DNA from: Rhizobium skierniewicense | Lineage (GTDB): Bacteria > Pseudomonadota > Alphaproteobacteria > Rhizobiales > Rhizobiaceae | Length of the DNA: 64,000 nt | Direction: 5' to 3' | Assembly (NCBI RefSeq): GCF_014196515.1 | Contig: NZ_JACIDV010000008.1 | Coordinates: 62,001-126,000 of the forward strand | In this document: positions 17,611 to 26,624 of the stretch, in pieces | Numbering within the stretch: the first letter of the stretch is position 1 | Layout: each line of letters opens with the position of its first letter | Program-made: the position numbers and the translations under genes | Notes under the pieces: generated by a model | Database searches by the model: none | Told to the model about the DNA's origin: nothing | Seen by the model: only the letters and a program-made list of their open reading frames with translations

Positions 17611-19928
17611 AGGAGTTCGCACGTTTCATTAACGATTCCAGAGAATTAGCAGAAAAGAAAAACGTCTCTTGGAATATTTCCGTCGACGCAGTGGGCAACA
17701 TCGTGAAGGGCCACCGATTGGAACTTGGAAGGATGGCAGGATCGCGTCAAAACGGCCCTTCTTTTTCTCGGACGATGCCAGATGAAAAGACCTTGGATTT
17801 GATGAACATAATTAGGGCAAGACAGAGACTTGACCCGATTTTTTGCAAGGCACCGGCGGAACCGTGGATCGACCTAATGATGGCAGTCATCATCGACCAG
17901 ATTTTCGTCAAGGTCAACAGGCCTGCACAAGTGCAGCGGCATTTGCTCATGATCAGGATCATAGCGGCCGAGAGCGGCCCTACGCCGCCGTGGCAACTAG
18001 AGCCCTCAACCGTCCGCCGTGCCTATAATGTCGCTCTTGGCATAGGGGCATCCGGCAAGAGTGCCTTGGATCTCTCCACCACGATTAAAGTCTATTTCGA
18101 CCAACTGCGACTCGCAGAGGTCCCAGCTCTCGGGAAGTATTGCGTTGCCTACGATGATGCCGCGGGCGAAGAGCGCGTGCGATCCAGAAAGGCGTATCAA
18201 AACGACCGACATGCCAGCAATCAGATTCTGGATCGACTATCAGATCGGCGCTCTCCGGAAAAGCTGCCCGACAAGAGATCATATTTCATGATTGTCGATA
18301 TCGTATTCGCAATGGAGCCGCACAACGTCTCCGACTGGATACGATTCTCTGCAATCAAGCTGATGATCGTGACGGGACTTCGCGCCGAAGAGGTCCTAGG
18401 AGCGCCGGTCAATTGCCTTTCCTGGCGTGAATACCTTGACAGTGACGGCAACCCGCCTGCCCTTGGCGGCGGCGTTTCGAGGGAGGTGTTCTTTCGATAT
18501 TTTGGTCTCAAAAAGGAGTCAGAAAGTAATCGTGGAAGCGCGGCGCTCTATGAAACAAGTCAAAACGTACCATTGCTTTTTCAGAGGATATTTGAAGACA
18601 CGGTCGACGATGTTCGACGCGTCACGGCACCTGCTCGGGAACGCTTGGCTGCGCAGGCAGCTTCGGGCCGGCTGCTTCCCGAATACGGTCGACACGAGAT
18701 CGTCCCAGCGATGGAAATTTTCTCTCGCCTCACCGGAAACCTCAAATATGCTGACTGCGAGCTCCCACCAGAAGTCGTGGCGGCCTATCGGAAGAGCCTT
18801 GATTTCGAGCATTTAAAATCCTTGCGCGACTATCAGGAGTCGTGCGGTCGCGTCTCGCATACTGTCATATCGTTCTTCTCACGAAAAAGCTTCCAACCAT
18901 ACGATCATCATGGCACCCCTATCCTCGGGAAGAACAAAAACTGGTTCTCATGCTATTTTCGCGTCGGCGAAGTCGAGGACGCACTACAATGCGAGCTGGT
19001 AACAAAATCGCCGGAACTTAACTCGCTCGTGATGCAAGGAGATCGACGTTACGGCACACATGATATGCTGTTTCTTATGCCCGTCCGAAACTTGGTCGAG
19101 GGCCGAAATCGAGGCGTGCTGGATGTCGAACGCTACTATGCGTTTGGGAGAGCTGACTACGGAGACATCGATCTCGCTCTTGATGGTAGCAATCCGAACT
19201 CGATTTTTCGCCGCTACCTTGGCGAAGACGGCAGCTCCCTGTGCGTCAACACCCTCGAGTTCAGACATCTTCTCAGTGACGTTCTGTTCTGCAACCACGT
19301 CTCCGACGTTATCAACGCCAAGTTTTTTGGACGTCACACGTTGAAACGAACGGCTCAGTATGATCACACGACTTTGTCAAAGGTTCTCGAGGAGATGGAC
19401 ATAGGCGTCGAGGAAGACGAGCTTCTCGATGATACGCAGCGCGAGATGATCGCCGAGATCCTTCGCGACAGCATCGGCGGCCTGAAGGTGGAGCAATTTC
19501 GCAAAATCCAGCGCGAAAAAGGCGATAAAGCGGCTGTTCGGTATCTGGCCGGCGCTGTGGCTGGGTTCACTATCACCCCACTTGGAGCGTGCACCTCGAA
19601 TTTCGTAGCGGCGCCGTGTCCACGTCATCTAGAATGCTTTCGCCGTTGCGAGCATCTGACACGGACCTCCGACCCCGCCGAGGCTCAACGACTTGACGAC
19701 CTCTTGGAAGGGTTCGAGATTCAGCGAGACGCTATCCTCGAAATCCCCGAGGCACGACGCACTCTCGGTTGGCAAAGCCAGCTATCCCATGTGAATGTGC
19801 AGATCGAAGGCACGCAAGCTGCGATTGCCGCCGCGCCAGGTAGCAAGGTCTTTGCGAATGGGGACGATCTCTTCTTACCGGTAGAAGATGAGGAAGACAT
19901 TCTTCCCAGAAAGCCTCCGCGTGGCTGA
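17607..19928 (+). CDS. Large tyrosine recombinase 3 of the trio
   Basis: A 773-residue protein with a long helical N-terminus and a recombinase core: arginine in TGLRAEEVLG (about residue 257), an LEFRHLLSD segment (about 550) in place of the usual HxxR context, and H...Y in GRHTLKRTAQYDH (about 574-581). The wide arginine-to-histidine spacing and greater size match the largest member of RIT/GInt-type trios. After the core comes a cysteine knuckle (ACTSNF, CPRHLECFRRC, about 660-680) and an acidic tail. It starts in ATGA at the ancestral end of recombinase 2. The 19-codon upstream extension of the frame is not needed. Confidence 0.83.
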   Translation: MKEFARFINDSRELAEKKNVSWNISVDAVGNIVKGHRLELGRMAGSRQNGPSFSRTMPDEKTLDLMNIIRARQRLDPIFCKAPAEPWIDLMMAVIIDQIFVKVNRPAQVQRHLLMIRIIAAESGPTPPWQLEPSTVRRAYNVALGIGASGKSALDLSTTIKVYFDQLRLAEVPALGKYCVAYDDAAGEERVRSRKAYQNDRHASNQILDRLSDRRSPEKLPDKRSYFMIVDIVFAMEPHNVSDWIRFSAIKLMIVTGLRAEEVLGAPVNCLSWREYLDSDGNPPALGGGVSREVFFRYFGLKKESESNRGSAALYETSQNVPLLFQRIFEDTVDDVRRVTAPARERLAAQAASGRLLPEYGRHEIVPAMEIFSRLTGNLKYADCELPPEVVAAYRKSLDFEHLKSLRDYQESCGRVSHTVISFFSRKSFQPYDHHGTPILGKNKNWFSCYFRVGEVEDALQCELVTKSPELNSLVMQGDRRYGTHDMLFLMPVRNLVEGRNRGVLDVERYYAFGRADYGDIDLALDGSNPNSIFRRYLGEDGSSLCVNTLEFRHLLSDVLFCNHVSDVINAKFFGRHTLKRTAQYDHTTLSKVLEEMDIGVEEDELLDDTQREMIAEILRDSIGGLKVEQFRKIQREKGDKAAVRYLAGAVAGFTITPLGACTSNFVAAPCPRHLECFRRCEHLTRTSDPAEAQRLDDLLEGFEIQRDAILEIPEARRTLGWQSQLSHVNVQIEGTQAAIAAAPGSKVFANGDDLFLPVEDEEDILPRKPPRG

Positions 19929-20358
19929 CAAGGACGCCCTACTCGCCGAGATCCTTCAAAAGATGCTTGCGGATGATAGGAAAATTACACTCGGGGCCGT
20001 TGTTCGGCATTCAGGCGGCGCGTTCAAGCACGCTAGTGATTTATGCCGCGTTAGAAGCAGAGATCTTCTCGTGAAGGCCGCGATTGTACAGCAGGATCAG
20101 CTCCGATCAAAATTAGAGGGCATCGATGTTCTCGATGTTGAAACCTTATCGATTGAGCTGGCGAGGAGTAGGGCTAACGAAGAGCGTCTTAAACACCAGA
20201 AATGGGTTCTATCGTCTGCTTTGTGGAAGCTAACCAGCATCATGACAGAAGCGGGTAGGATCAAGATGCAGGAGTATATGCGCCGGCATGCTGAAGTCTT
20301 CGATGATTTGGAAAAGGAAGCCTCGATACTTCAGTCGAGAGGAAAACAGGCTGACTGA
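19888..20358 (+). CDS. Small trio-associated protein A, HTH/coiled-coil-like
   Basis: The 156-residue protein is basic. Its N-terminal 70 residues could form an HTH (ITLGAVVRHSGGAFKHASDLCRV) and the rest reads as a helical, charged coiled coil (VETLSIELARSRANEERLKHQK, then YMRRHAEVFDDLEKEA). Small proteins of this design follow integrase trios (TnpC of Tn554, GinD of GInts, DUF6262-type proteins); I infer the same accessory role from position. The ATG at 19888 overlaps recombinase 3 by 41 bases. A GTG at 19921 with an 8-base overlap is an alternative start. Confidence 0.7.
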   Translation: MRKTFFPESLRVADKDALLAEILQKMLADDRKITLGAVVRHSGGAFKHASDLCRVRSRDLLVKAAIVQQDQLRSKLEGIDVLDVETLSIELARSRANEERLKHQKWVLSSALWKLTSIMTEAGRIKMQEYMRRHAEVFDDLEKEASILQSRGKQAD

Positions 20359-20380
20359 CCGCACAGGCAAGAACGGCACC

Positions 20381-20758
20381 ATGATCGCCCAGGAGCATGT
20401 GGACTCGTTGGTCGAGTACTTGGAGGCCATGACTGGGCGTCCCCTGCCCCGTCGTGGAACGGAACTTAATAAGACGCTCGTCGCACGAGCATGCGGTTTC
20501 GACAGGCAGGTTTTTAGAACCAACCCGCGGTGCGCAAACCTGCTCGCTAGGGCGGACGAGGACGATCGCGTTGCCAATCTCGATCTTTTGGCTCAGGGCG
20601 AGCTCAAGCGCGAACAAAGAAGCTCGAGCGACGCTCAGTTGCACGCCATAGAGGAAAAACTATTGCGAACCACTGCGGAGAACCGTTCTTTAAGACAACG
20701 ACTTGAGCGGCTTTTAAGGCTTGAGGCTCTCCTCATCGAAACAGGTCGACTGCCTTGA
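20381..20758 (+). CDS. Small trio-associated protein B, HTH/coiled-coil-like
   Basis: A 125-residue protein with the same layout as its neighbour: an N-terminal segment that could recognise DNA (RRGTELNKTLVARACGFDRQVFRTNPRC) and a C-terminal heptad-rich coiled coil (AIEEKLLRTTAENRSLRQRLERLLRLEALL). The next gene begins in ATGA at its stop, so it is coupled to the helicase. I chose ATG 20381 because the sequence upstream overlaps protein A out of frame. I assign no specific function; a recombination directionality or DNA-bridging factor is a reasonable guess. Confidence 0.7.
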   Translation: MIAQEHVDSLVEYLEAMTGRPLPRRGTELNKTLVARACGFDRQVFRTNPRCANLLARADEDDRVANLDLLAQGELKREQRSSSDAQLHAIEEKLLRTTAENRSLRQRLERLLRLEALLIETGRLP

Positions 20759-22998
20759 CCAGCAAAACAGCATCCGAGACTCCCCGAGAGCACACGATGG
20801 AGGTTGTTGTAACATCCATTCATCCTTCTGCTGCCGGGGATATCATCCTCATTGGTCGCGACAAGTTCGAAAATCTCGTTCGCGCTTTGGTTCCGGGCCG
20901 GCTGTTTGCGGATTCTCCACGCGAAGGCGAGACTTGGCGGATATCCGGAAGCCGGCGAGTCCACCCTGTTTACGGTGACCAGACCTATGCTACCGTTGCG
21001 TTACCTTTACTACCAAGTGGCAAGTCAATTGTGAGGTTTCTTGCCGTCAATCCTCGCTTTGTGGGAGTCGGCTGGGCCACGGCCGAGCTTTTGTGGACGA
21101 GGTTTGGTATCGCCCTCTACGACACCATCCAGAGCGCCGACGTTGCAACGCTCGCAAGCGTCTGCGGCATAGAGCGTGCAGCGACGATCGTCGCGGAGTT
21201 CGCTGGTTTTGCGGAAAATCTGGAAGTCTTCAAAGAACTCGACAAGTACGGGACCTCCCCGCAGACCGCCGGCGCTGCGGCGAGGCTGTGGGGGCGAGCC
21301 GCCATCGCCAAGATCAAGTCGAACCCCTACTCGCTCACCCTTCTCGAACCCTGGTCGTCGGTGGATGACCAAGCCCTAAGAATGGGAGTTTTAAAAAACG
21401 ACGCCCGGCGTCTCGTTGCGGGAGCCGAGCAGGCTTTAACCACGGCTCTCAAGAAGGGACACATGTTGCTCTCTCGGAAAGAGGCCCTTCGAGCCACCCA
21501 GGCAGTTATTGGATCGGGAGCCGATCCTCGTCGAGCACTCCATGTTGCGATCGAGTCTGGATTAATCGTCAACGTTGCTGAAGACTCCTTACAATTGCGC
21601 GGCTGCGAGTTCATGGAGCGGGAGATCGAGAGGCAGATCGGCCTTCGACTCAAGTTAGCCCGAAAGGTTGAAAGCGACAGTATCTTAACAACGCTTCGAA
21701 ACCTCGCTGCACTCCAGCGCTTTGAACTTACCGATAAACAACGCGATGCCGTGTTCATGGTCGCGTCCGGCTCGGCAAGTATTCTTACAGGCGGCGCGGG
21801 AACGGGAAAGACCGCGGCACTGCGCGCGATCGTCGAATGCGAAGAACCGATACACGACGAGACATCCGACGCACGCATTCGTCTCGTCGCCCTCTCCGGA
21901 CGGGCGGCCCGTCGTATGGCGCTGGCAACAAGAAAGGAAGCATGGACGCTGGCTCGGCTGCTCACGGCGTTCGACACTGGTGTGAGGATGGAAGAGGGGC
22001 TGATTGTGTTCGACGAGGCGAGCATGCTCGATACACCCAATGTCTACCGCGTCCTTTCCAAGCTGGGAGAGGACGTACGAGTTCTTTTCGTCGGGGACCC
22101 CGGACAACTCCCTCCGATCGGGCCGGGATTGCCGTTTCAGAAGCTCGTCACGTCCCCGCACGTTCCACAGGTAAAACTTGATCTCGTCCATCGCCAGGCA
22201 GAGAACACCGGGATTCCGTTCGTTGCCTCTGCCATCCGGCATGGATCCTTACCGACGTTTCAGACCTTCGACTTTGCTTTTGCACACAGGCCAGGGGTCT
22301 TTCTCGTACCTTGCCGAACCGGGGATGTGCCCACTGCCGTCCGCAAAGTCTTCCGAGCGATGGTAGGACCTCCGCCACGAGCTGGCTTCGCCGACGCTCT
22401 GTGGAAACGTGACGTTCAGATCGTGACGCAGATCAATTCCGGACCGGCGGGAGCCAGAGATCTCAGTAGGGATATCGAAAGCGAATTCATGGTTAAACAA
22501 GTACCGGTTGAGGACTGGGGATTTCACGAGGGTTCCCGCCTCATTTGGCTTAAGAACGACTATAGGAAGGCACCCGTCGTCGATGCCAAGGGAAAGGCGG
22601 TCATCGATCCAACGACCGGAGAGCCTCGTTTTAACGGTTTTTTCAACGGATCACTTGGCATCCCTCGACTCGTTGACGGGCGCTGTCTTCTTTCCTTGGA
22701 CGACGGAAGCTCTGACTTCATCACCCGGTCGGATGTTGAAAAACTCGCTCTCGGGTGGGCGATCACGATTCATAAGGCGCAGGGTTCGTCATTTGACACT
22801 GTAATCGTGCCCATCACTCCCTCCCCTTTGCTCGACCGAACAATGCTCTACACTGCCGTCACCCGCGCTGAGAATACGGCGGTGCTTGTTGGCGATCCTG
22901 ACTTAATCCGAGAAACGATCGAGTCTGTGGCTAGAACTACATTCAGGGGCTGCGGTCTGGTGTTCCACATCGAACCAGAGGCCCCTTATCTTACTTAG
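20755..22998 (+). CDS. RecD/RecD2-like superfamily 1B DNA helicase
   Basis: The 747-residue protein has a RecD2-like plan: a beta-rich N-terminus, a helix-hairpin-helix-like region (NPRFVGVGWATAELLWTRFG), a helical linker, and the motor. Motor motifs are Walker A GGAGTGKT (about residue 347), motif II IVFDEASM, motif III GDPGQLPPIG, motif V/VI TIHKAQGSSFDTVIV and YTAVTRAE. RecD2 enzymes unwind DNA 5'-3'. It ends an operon with ATG overlaps and no RecB/RecC partner, so I infer it serves the mobile element, perhaps in replication or processing of an excised circle. No nuclease motif is seen. Confidence 0.85.
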   Translation: MTSKTASETPREHTMEVVVTSIHPSAAGDIILIGRDKFENLVRALVPGRLFADSPREGETWRISGSRRVHPVYGDQTYATVALPLLPSGKSIVRFLAVNPRFVGVGWATAELLWTRFGIALYDTIQSADVATLASVCGIERAATIVAEFAGFAENLEVFKELDKYGTSPQTAGAAARLWGRAAIAKIKSNPYSLTLLEPWSSVDDQALRMGVLKNDARRLVAGAEQALTTALKKGHMLLSRKEALRATQAVIGSGADPRRALHVAIESGLIVNVAEDSLQLRGCEFMEREIERQIGLRLKLARKVESDSILTTLRNLAALQRFELTDKQRDAVFMVASGSASILTGGAGTGKTAALRAIVECEEPIHDETSDARIRLVALSGRAARRMALATRKEAWTLARLLTAFDTGVRMEEGLIVFDEASMLDTPNVYRVLSKLGEDVRVLFVGDPGQLPPIGPGLPFQKLVTSPHVPQVKLDLVHRQAENTGIPFVASAIRHGSLPTFQTFDFAFAHRPGVFLVPCRTGDVPTAVRKVFRAMVGPPPRAGFADALWKRDVQIVTQINSGPAGARDLSRDIESEFMVKQVPVEDWGFHEGSRLIWLKNDYRKAPVVDAKGKAVIDPTTGEPRFNGFFNGSLGIPRLVDGRCLLSLDDGSSDFITRSDVEKLALGWAITIHKAQGSSFDTVIVPITPSPLLDRTMLYTAVTRAENTAVLVGDPDLIRETIESVARTTFRGCGLVFHIEPEAPYLT

Positions 22999-23647
22999 CG
23001 AGCGGACCCTTCCGGCTGCATGGAGCTTGAAAACGTGTCCACAAACCCATGTTCCTTGTTCGATCCTCCAGAGGATCGAACATCGCGCACAGCGCGATCC
23101 TAAGATGTTCCCCGTCCCGATACCTACATAAGGACATGAATACGGAGCCGGTCACCGAAGGCCGAAACGAAGAGAAGGACGGCAACGCCGTTGACAGGCT
23201 TCGTCTTCATGTCACTCTCGACGCTCTAGTGAAATCGATAGTTTGGAGTCGTTTGCGCGATGCCGTTGGACCGCCGTCTCTGTCTCACAGCATGGCGCAC
23301 TAATGTAAGGCCTGACCGGAACAAGTCCGCGGCTCTCCGTCGAATGGTAGGGGGATACTCCTCAGCTTCTTCGATTTGATATGTTTCCCGCACAACGGGA
23401 GCATCGTAAGCGGTGTGCCGCTGGCACATTGAATTCGCACCCCTAACAAACATGCAATTGCGGCGCGGGCATTTCACAGGATCATGCTTGATCACTTGAT
23501 GGCGCATATCTGGCTCATGCGGGTCGAATTTTGTAGAAATCAGCACAGATAGTCGCTAAATATTGCCCACAGCGCGTGCTGCGGTGCTGCGGGTTCCCCC
23601 GAAATCCACGGAGACTACGATCAACCTCTCACAAGGAGCGCGAACCC
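22999..23647. other. Intergenic region between the helicase and nhaA
   Basis: This 650-base stretch contains the two hairpins listed separately and no gene I recognise. A 55-codon frame starting ATG at 23136 with AAGGAC upstream, and a 106-codon minus-strand frame ending at 23226, are open but unconvincing. It probably includes the right boundary of the recombinase element and the nhaA promoter. Confidence 0.4.
23057..23098. repeat. Two tandem perfect hairpins after the helicase gene
   Basis: The first is a 12-bp perfect inverted repeat, TGTTCGATCCTC / GAGGATCGAACA, with a two-base loop (23057-23082). The second, overlapping its last base, is ATCGCGC / GCGCGAT with loop ACA (23082-23098). 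No T-run follows, so they are not typical intrinsic terminators. Their place 58 bases after the last gene of the recombinase operon makes them a candidate element terminus or recombinase binding array. Confidence 0.6.
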
Positions 23648-24835
23648 ATGTCTTCAACGATGTCCAAGGGCCGCATTCAATCCACTCTCCGCCACTTTCT
23701 CGATAACGAGGCATCAGGCGGTGTCATCCTGATGTTCGTTGCCGCACTGGCAATCGCGACAGCGAATTCGCCCTTGGCGGACGCGTATTTCAATATCCTT
23801 CATGTCTATATCGGGCCGCTCAGCATCCAGCACTGGATCAATGACGCACTGATGGCTGTCTTCTTCTTGCTGGTAGGACTGGAAATAAAGCGAGAGATGC
23901 TGGACGGCCAGCTATCGACCTGGAGCAGACGTATCCTCCCAGGAGCCGCCGCCGCCGGAGGGATGGTGTTTCCGGCGCTGTTCTACATTTACTTTAACTG
24001 GAACGATGCGTCCGCGCTCAGGGGATGGGCCATTCCGACGGCGACCGATATCGCTTTTGCGCTCGGCGTGCTGTCGCTGTTCGGGAAACGTGTCCCGGCA
24101 TCGCTGAAAATCTTTCTAGCCGCGTTGGCAATCATCGATGATCTCGGGGCAGTCATCGTAATTGCACTGTTCTATACCGCCGACCTCAACCTGCTGGCAC
24201 TTTCCGGCGCGGCTATTGTCGTCGGCAACCTAATCATTTTTAACCGGATGGGCGTGAAAGCATTGTGGCCCTACCTGATGCTGGGTGCAGTGCTCTGGGT
24301 TCTGGTGTTCTCATCCGGTGTCCATGCTACGCTGGCGGGTGTTGTATTGGCGCTGACGATTCCGCTGAAACTCACGCCGGGCACTCCGGAAGCCACTCAT
24401 GCACAATCTCCTTTGCATAAGCTGGAGCACCATCTTCACAAGCCCGTGGCGTTTGCCATCGTCCCGATCTTCGGGTTTGCCAATGCTGGTGTCTCGTTTG
24501 CCGGGGTTTCCATGTCAATTGTCACCGAGCCGCTGACCATGGGTGTCGCCGCCGGGCTGCTGCTCGGAAAACTGGTCGGCGTTCTTGGCACGGTTGCAAT
24601 TCTCGTGAACCTCAAACTTGCCGAGCTTCCTGCACAAGCGAGCTGGGGACAGATGGCCGGGGTAGCACTCTTGTGCGGTATCGGCTTCACCATGTCTCTG
24701 TTTATCGGACTGCTGGCATTCAACGATCCTGATGTACAGGATCACGTGAAAATCGGTATTCTGCTGGGTTCACTAACATCGGGCTTGATCGGTGCGGTTT
24801 TGCTCACCGCATTTGGCCGTCGATCCGAGACTTAA
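23648..24835 (+). CDS. nhaA: Na+/H+ antiporter NhaA
   Basis: This 395-residue inner-membrane antiporter exchanges Na+ (or Li+) for protons. About 11-12 hydrophobic helices are visible. Family motifs are FFLLVGLEIKREML, the unwound helix PTATDIAFALGVL and the paired aspartates in AALAIIDDLGAVIVIALFY that bind ions. AAGGAG sits upstream of ATG 23648; the 24-codon upstream extension has no family match. The C-terminus (FGRRSET) abuts the IS66 remnant, whose frame reads into the last nhaA codons, so the final residues may have been altered by the insertion. Confidence 0.92.
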   Translation: MSSTMSKGRIQSTLRHFLDNEASGGVILMFVAALAIATANSPLADAYFNILHVYIGPLSIQHWINDALMAVFFLLVGLEIKREMLDGQLSTWSRRILPGAAAAGGMVFPALFYIYFNWNDASALRGWAIPTATDIAFALGVLSLFGKRVPASLKIFLAALAIIDDLGAVIVIALFYTADLNLLALSGAAIVVGNLIIFNRMGVKALWPYLMLGAVLWVLVFSSGVHATLAGVVLALTIPLKLTPGTPEATHAQSPLHKLEHHLHKPVAFAIVPIFGFANAGVSFAGVSMSIVTEPLTMGVAAGLLLGKLVGVLGTVAILVNLKLAELPAQASWGQMAGVALLCGIGFTMSLFIGLLAFNDPDVQDHVKIGILLGSLTSGLIGAVLLTAFGRRSET

Positions 24836-25796
24836 ATCGGGCGCTCCACGGTAGCAGGTCATCGATCTGACTCTGCTTGTGGCCGTTGGCGATGGCGGTC
24901 AGGGTGGCGCTCATGTAGGCGAACGGATCGACAGCATTGAGCTTGCAGGTTTCGATGAGTGAGGCGATTGTCGCCCAGTTCTCCGCTCCCGCATCGTGTC
25001 CCGCGAAGAGAGCGTTCTTCCGGTTCAACGCAATCGGCCTGATGGTCCGCTCAACCGTATTGTTGTCGATCTCGATGCGGCCGTCTGTCAGGAAGAGCTT
25101 CAAACCATCCCAGTATTTGTTGATGTAGGCCAAGGCCTCGCCAAGCGGGGACTTGGTCGCGACACGGCTACGGTGATGGGCAAGCCAGGCCTGCATGTCG
25201 GCGACGACCGGCGCTGAGCGTTCCTGTCGTCCAGCAAGACGAGCCTTTGAATCACGGCCTCGTAGCTCGGCTTCAATGCGATACAGCTCCCCGATCCGTT
25301 TGACGCCGTCCTCGGCAATGGGTGCTGATCCGTTGCGCGTGATCTCCACCAGCTTGCGCCGTGCGTGGGCCCAGCAATAGGCAAGCCGAATGTTTGGGCC
25401 AATGCGCTCTGGTGCGATCAGTCTGTTGTATCCGGCATAGCCATCCACCTGCAGGATGCCGGAGAAGCCTTGCAATATCCGCTCGGCATGAAGGCCCCCT
25501 CGACCAAGAGCGTAGGTGAAGGCCACGCCCGGTGGAGCGCCGCCGCCCCATGGGCGATCATCCCGCGCCAGCGCCCAGAAGTATCCGGTCTTGGTCTTGC
25601 GCGAGCCGGGATCGAGAACCGGGGCGCGGGTCTCGTCCATGAACAGCTTGGTAGAGCGCTTCAGGTCGGCGATCAGAGCATCAAAGACTGGACGGAGTTC
25701 GAATGCCGCCCGCCCGACCCAATCGGCGAGCGTCGAACGGTCGAGATCGATACCCTGGCGGCTCATGATCTGTGCCTGCCGATAAAGCGGCAGATG
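24804..25796 (-). pseudogene. IS66 transposase TnpC, N-terminal part deleted
   Basis: The remaining 325 or so codons cover the IS66 catalytic domain: STLADWVGRAAFELRP, the first aspartate in LFMDETRAPVLDPG, the second in ILQVDGYAGYNRL, the CWAHARRK motif and the late glutamate in DNNTVERTIRPIALNRKN, then the IS66 C-terminal region ending LLPW. A complete TnpC has about 500-540 residues. The first 200 are missing because TnpC sequence (LPLYRQAQI...) is fused directly to the middle of tnpB near 25796. At the 3' end the frame runs past the family's usual end into nhaA. The copy is defective. Confidence 0.85.
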
Positions 25797-25999
25797 TAGG
25801 CCATCACCAGACCGCTGCCATCCCAGTAGATCAGCTTCAATCGGTCCGCCTTGCGTGATCGGAATACGAAGACCGTCCCCGTGAATGGGTCCTTGTGCAG
25901 TTCATTCTTGACCAGCGCCGCCAATCCATCGTGACCCTTGCGGAAATCGACAGGCTTGGTCGCCACCATGATCCGAACCCGGTTCGAGGGAAAGATCAT
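25763..25999 (-). pseudogene. IS66 accessory protein TnpB, C-terminally truncated
   Basis: The start (ATG 25999) overlaps the tnpA stop as ATGA, as is normal in IS66. The protein shows the TnpB signature (MIFPSNRVRIMVAT, PVDFRKGHDGLAALV, FVFRSRKADRLKLIYWDGSGLVMA) and is then cut at 25796, where it enters tnpC sequence out of frame. About 65 genuine residues remain of roughly 115. One deletion therefore removed the end of tnpB and the start of tnpC. Confidence 0.85.
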
Positions 26000-26382
26000 G
26001 CAGGAACCGCACAGGCACGTGCAACAGCGGCGATCCGGGAGGCGGACGCGCCTTCTTCCAAGCGGATCGTGATAGCGCCGATGACGATCTCGGGACGGCT
26101 GGCCTTCTTGAGGGGCGGCTCCACAACGGGCGGATCGACGATCACCGCTGCAAACTCCATCGCATCCTCGGGTGGAGGCAAAACCAGCTTGCCCTGCCGT
26201 GCCATCGTCCGCCAAGTGGAAAGGTGGTTCGGCTTCAGGCCATGTCGCTCTGCCACTTTATTCACCAACGCTCCGGGCCGAAGGCTCTCTGAAACAATCT
26301 GCGCCTTGACGTCGTCTGGCCAATGCCGCTGCTGTTCACGCCCAGACTTTCTGGTCGTGAGAAACTCCAACGTACTCTCCAT
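25996..26382 (-). CDS. IS66 accessory protein TnpA (OrfA)
   Basis: The 128-residue protein is the first ORF of IS66 elements, an HTH protein needed for transposition with TnpB and TnpC. The HTH region is DVKAQIVSESLRPGALVNKVAERHGLKPNHLSTWR, followed by a proline-rich linker and the C-terminal IRLEEGASASRIAAVARA. AAGGGAG is well placed before ATG 26382; earlier in-frame starts at 26403 and 26421 are possible. This ORF is intact, but the element is dead because tnpB and tnpC are fused by deletion. Confidence 0.85.
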   Translation of the reverse strand: MESTLEFLTTRKSGREQQRHWPDDVKAQIVSESLRPGALVNKVAERHGLKPNHLSTWRTMARQGKLVLPPPEDAMEFAAVIVDPPVVEPPLKKASRPEIVIGAITIRLEEGASASRIAAVARACAVPA

Positions 26383-26624
26383 GGAGAAACTCCCTTTGCT
26401 CATCCATGGAAAGCGGATCACAGATTAGGACGGACAGAACAACGTGGGAGCGGGACACCGGTTACGGAGCATCCCGATGCAGACTATGCATCCGTCGCCT
26501 TTACGCGTCACAGAACGCGTGGCGTCCAAAAGTCCTGCGGAAAATTAGAGGAATCTAAAGGATTTAAATATCCTTGCGTGGAAGTAACTGCTAGAGCGAT
26601 TCCGTGAAAATGGGATGGAGTCGC

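Noticed and set aside
19377-19628. Minus-strand frames inside recombinase 3
   Set aside because: They are antisense shadows with low-complexity translations and no ribosome site.
26430-26600. Full terminal inverted repeats of the IS66 copy
   Set aside because: A plausible end lies near 26460, but the other end is lost in nhaA, so a matching pair cannot be shown.
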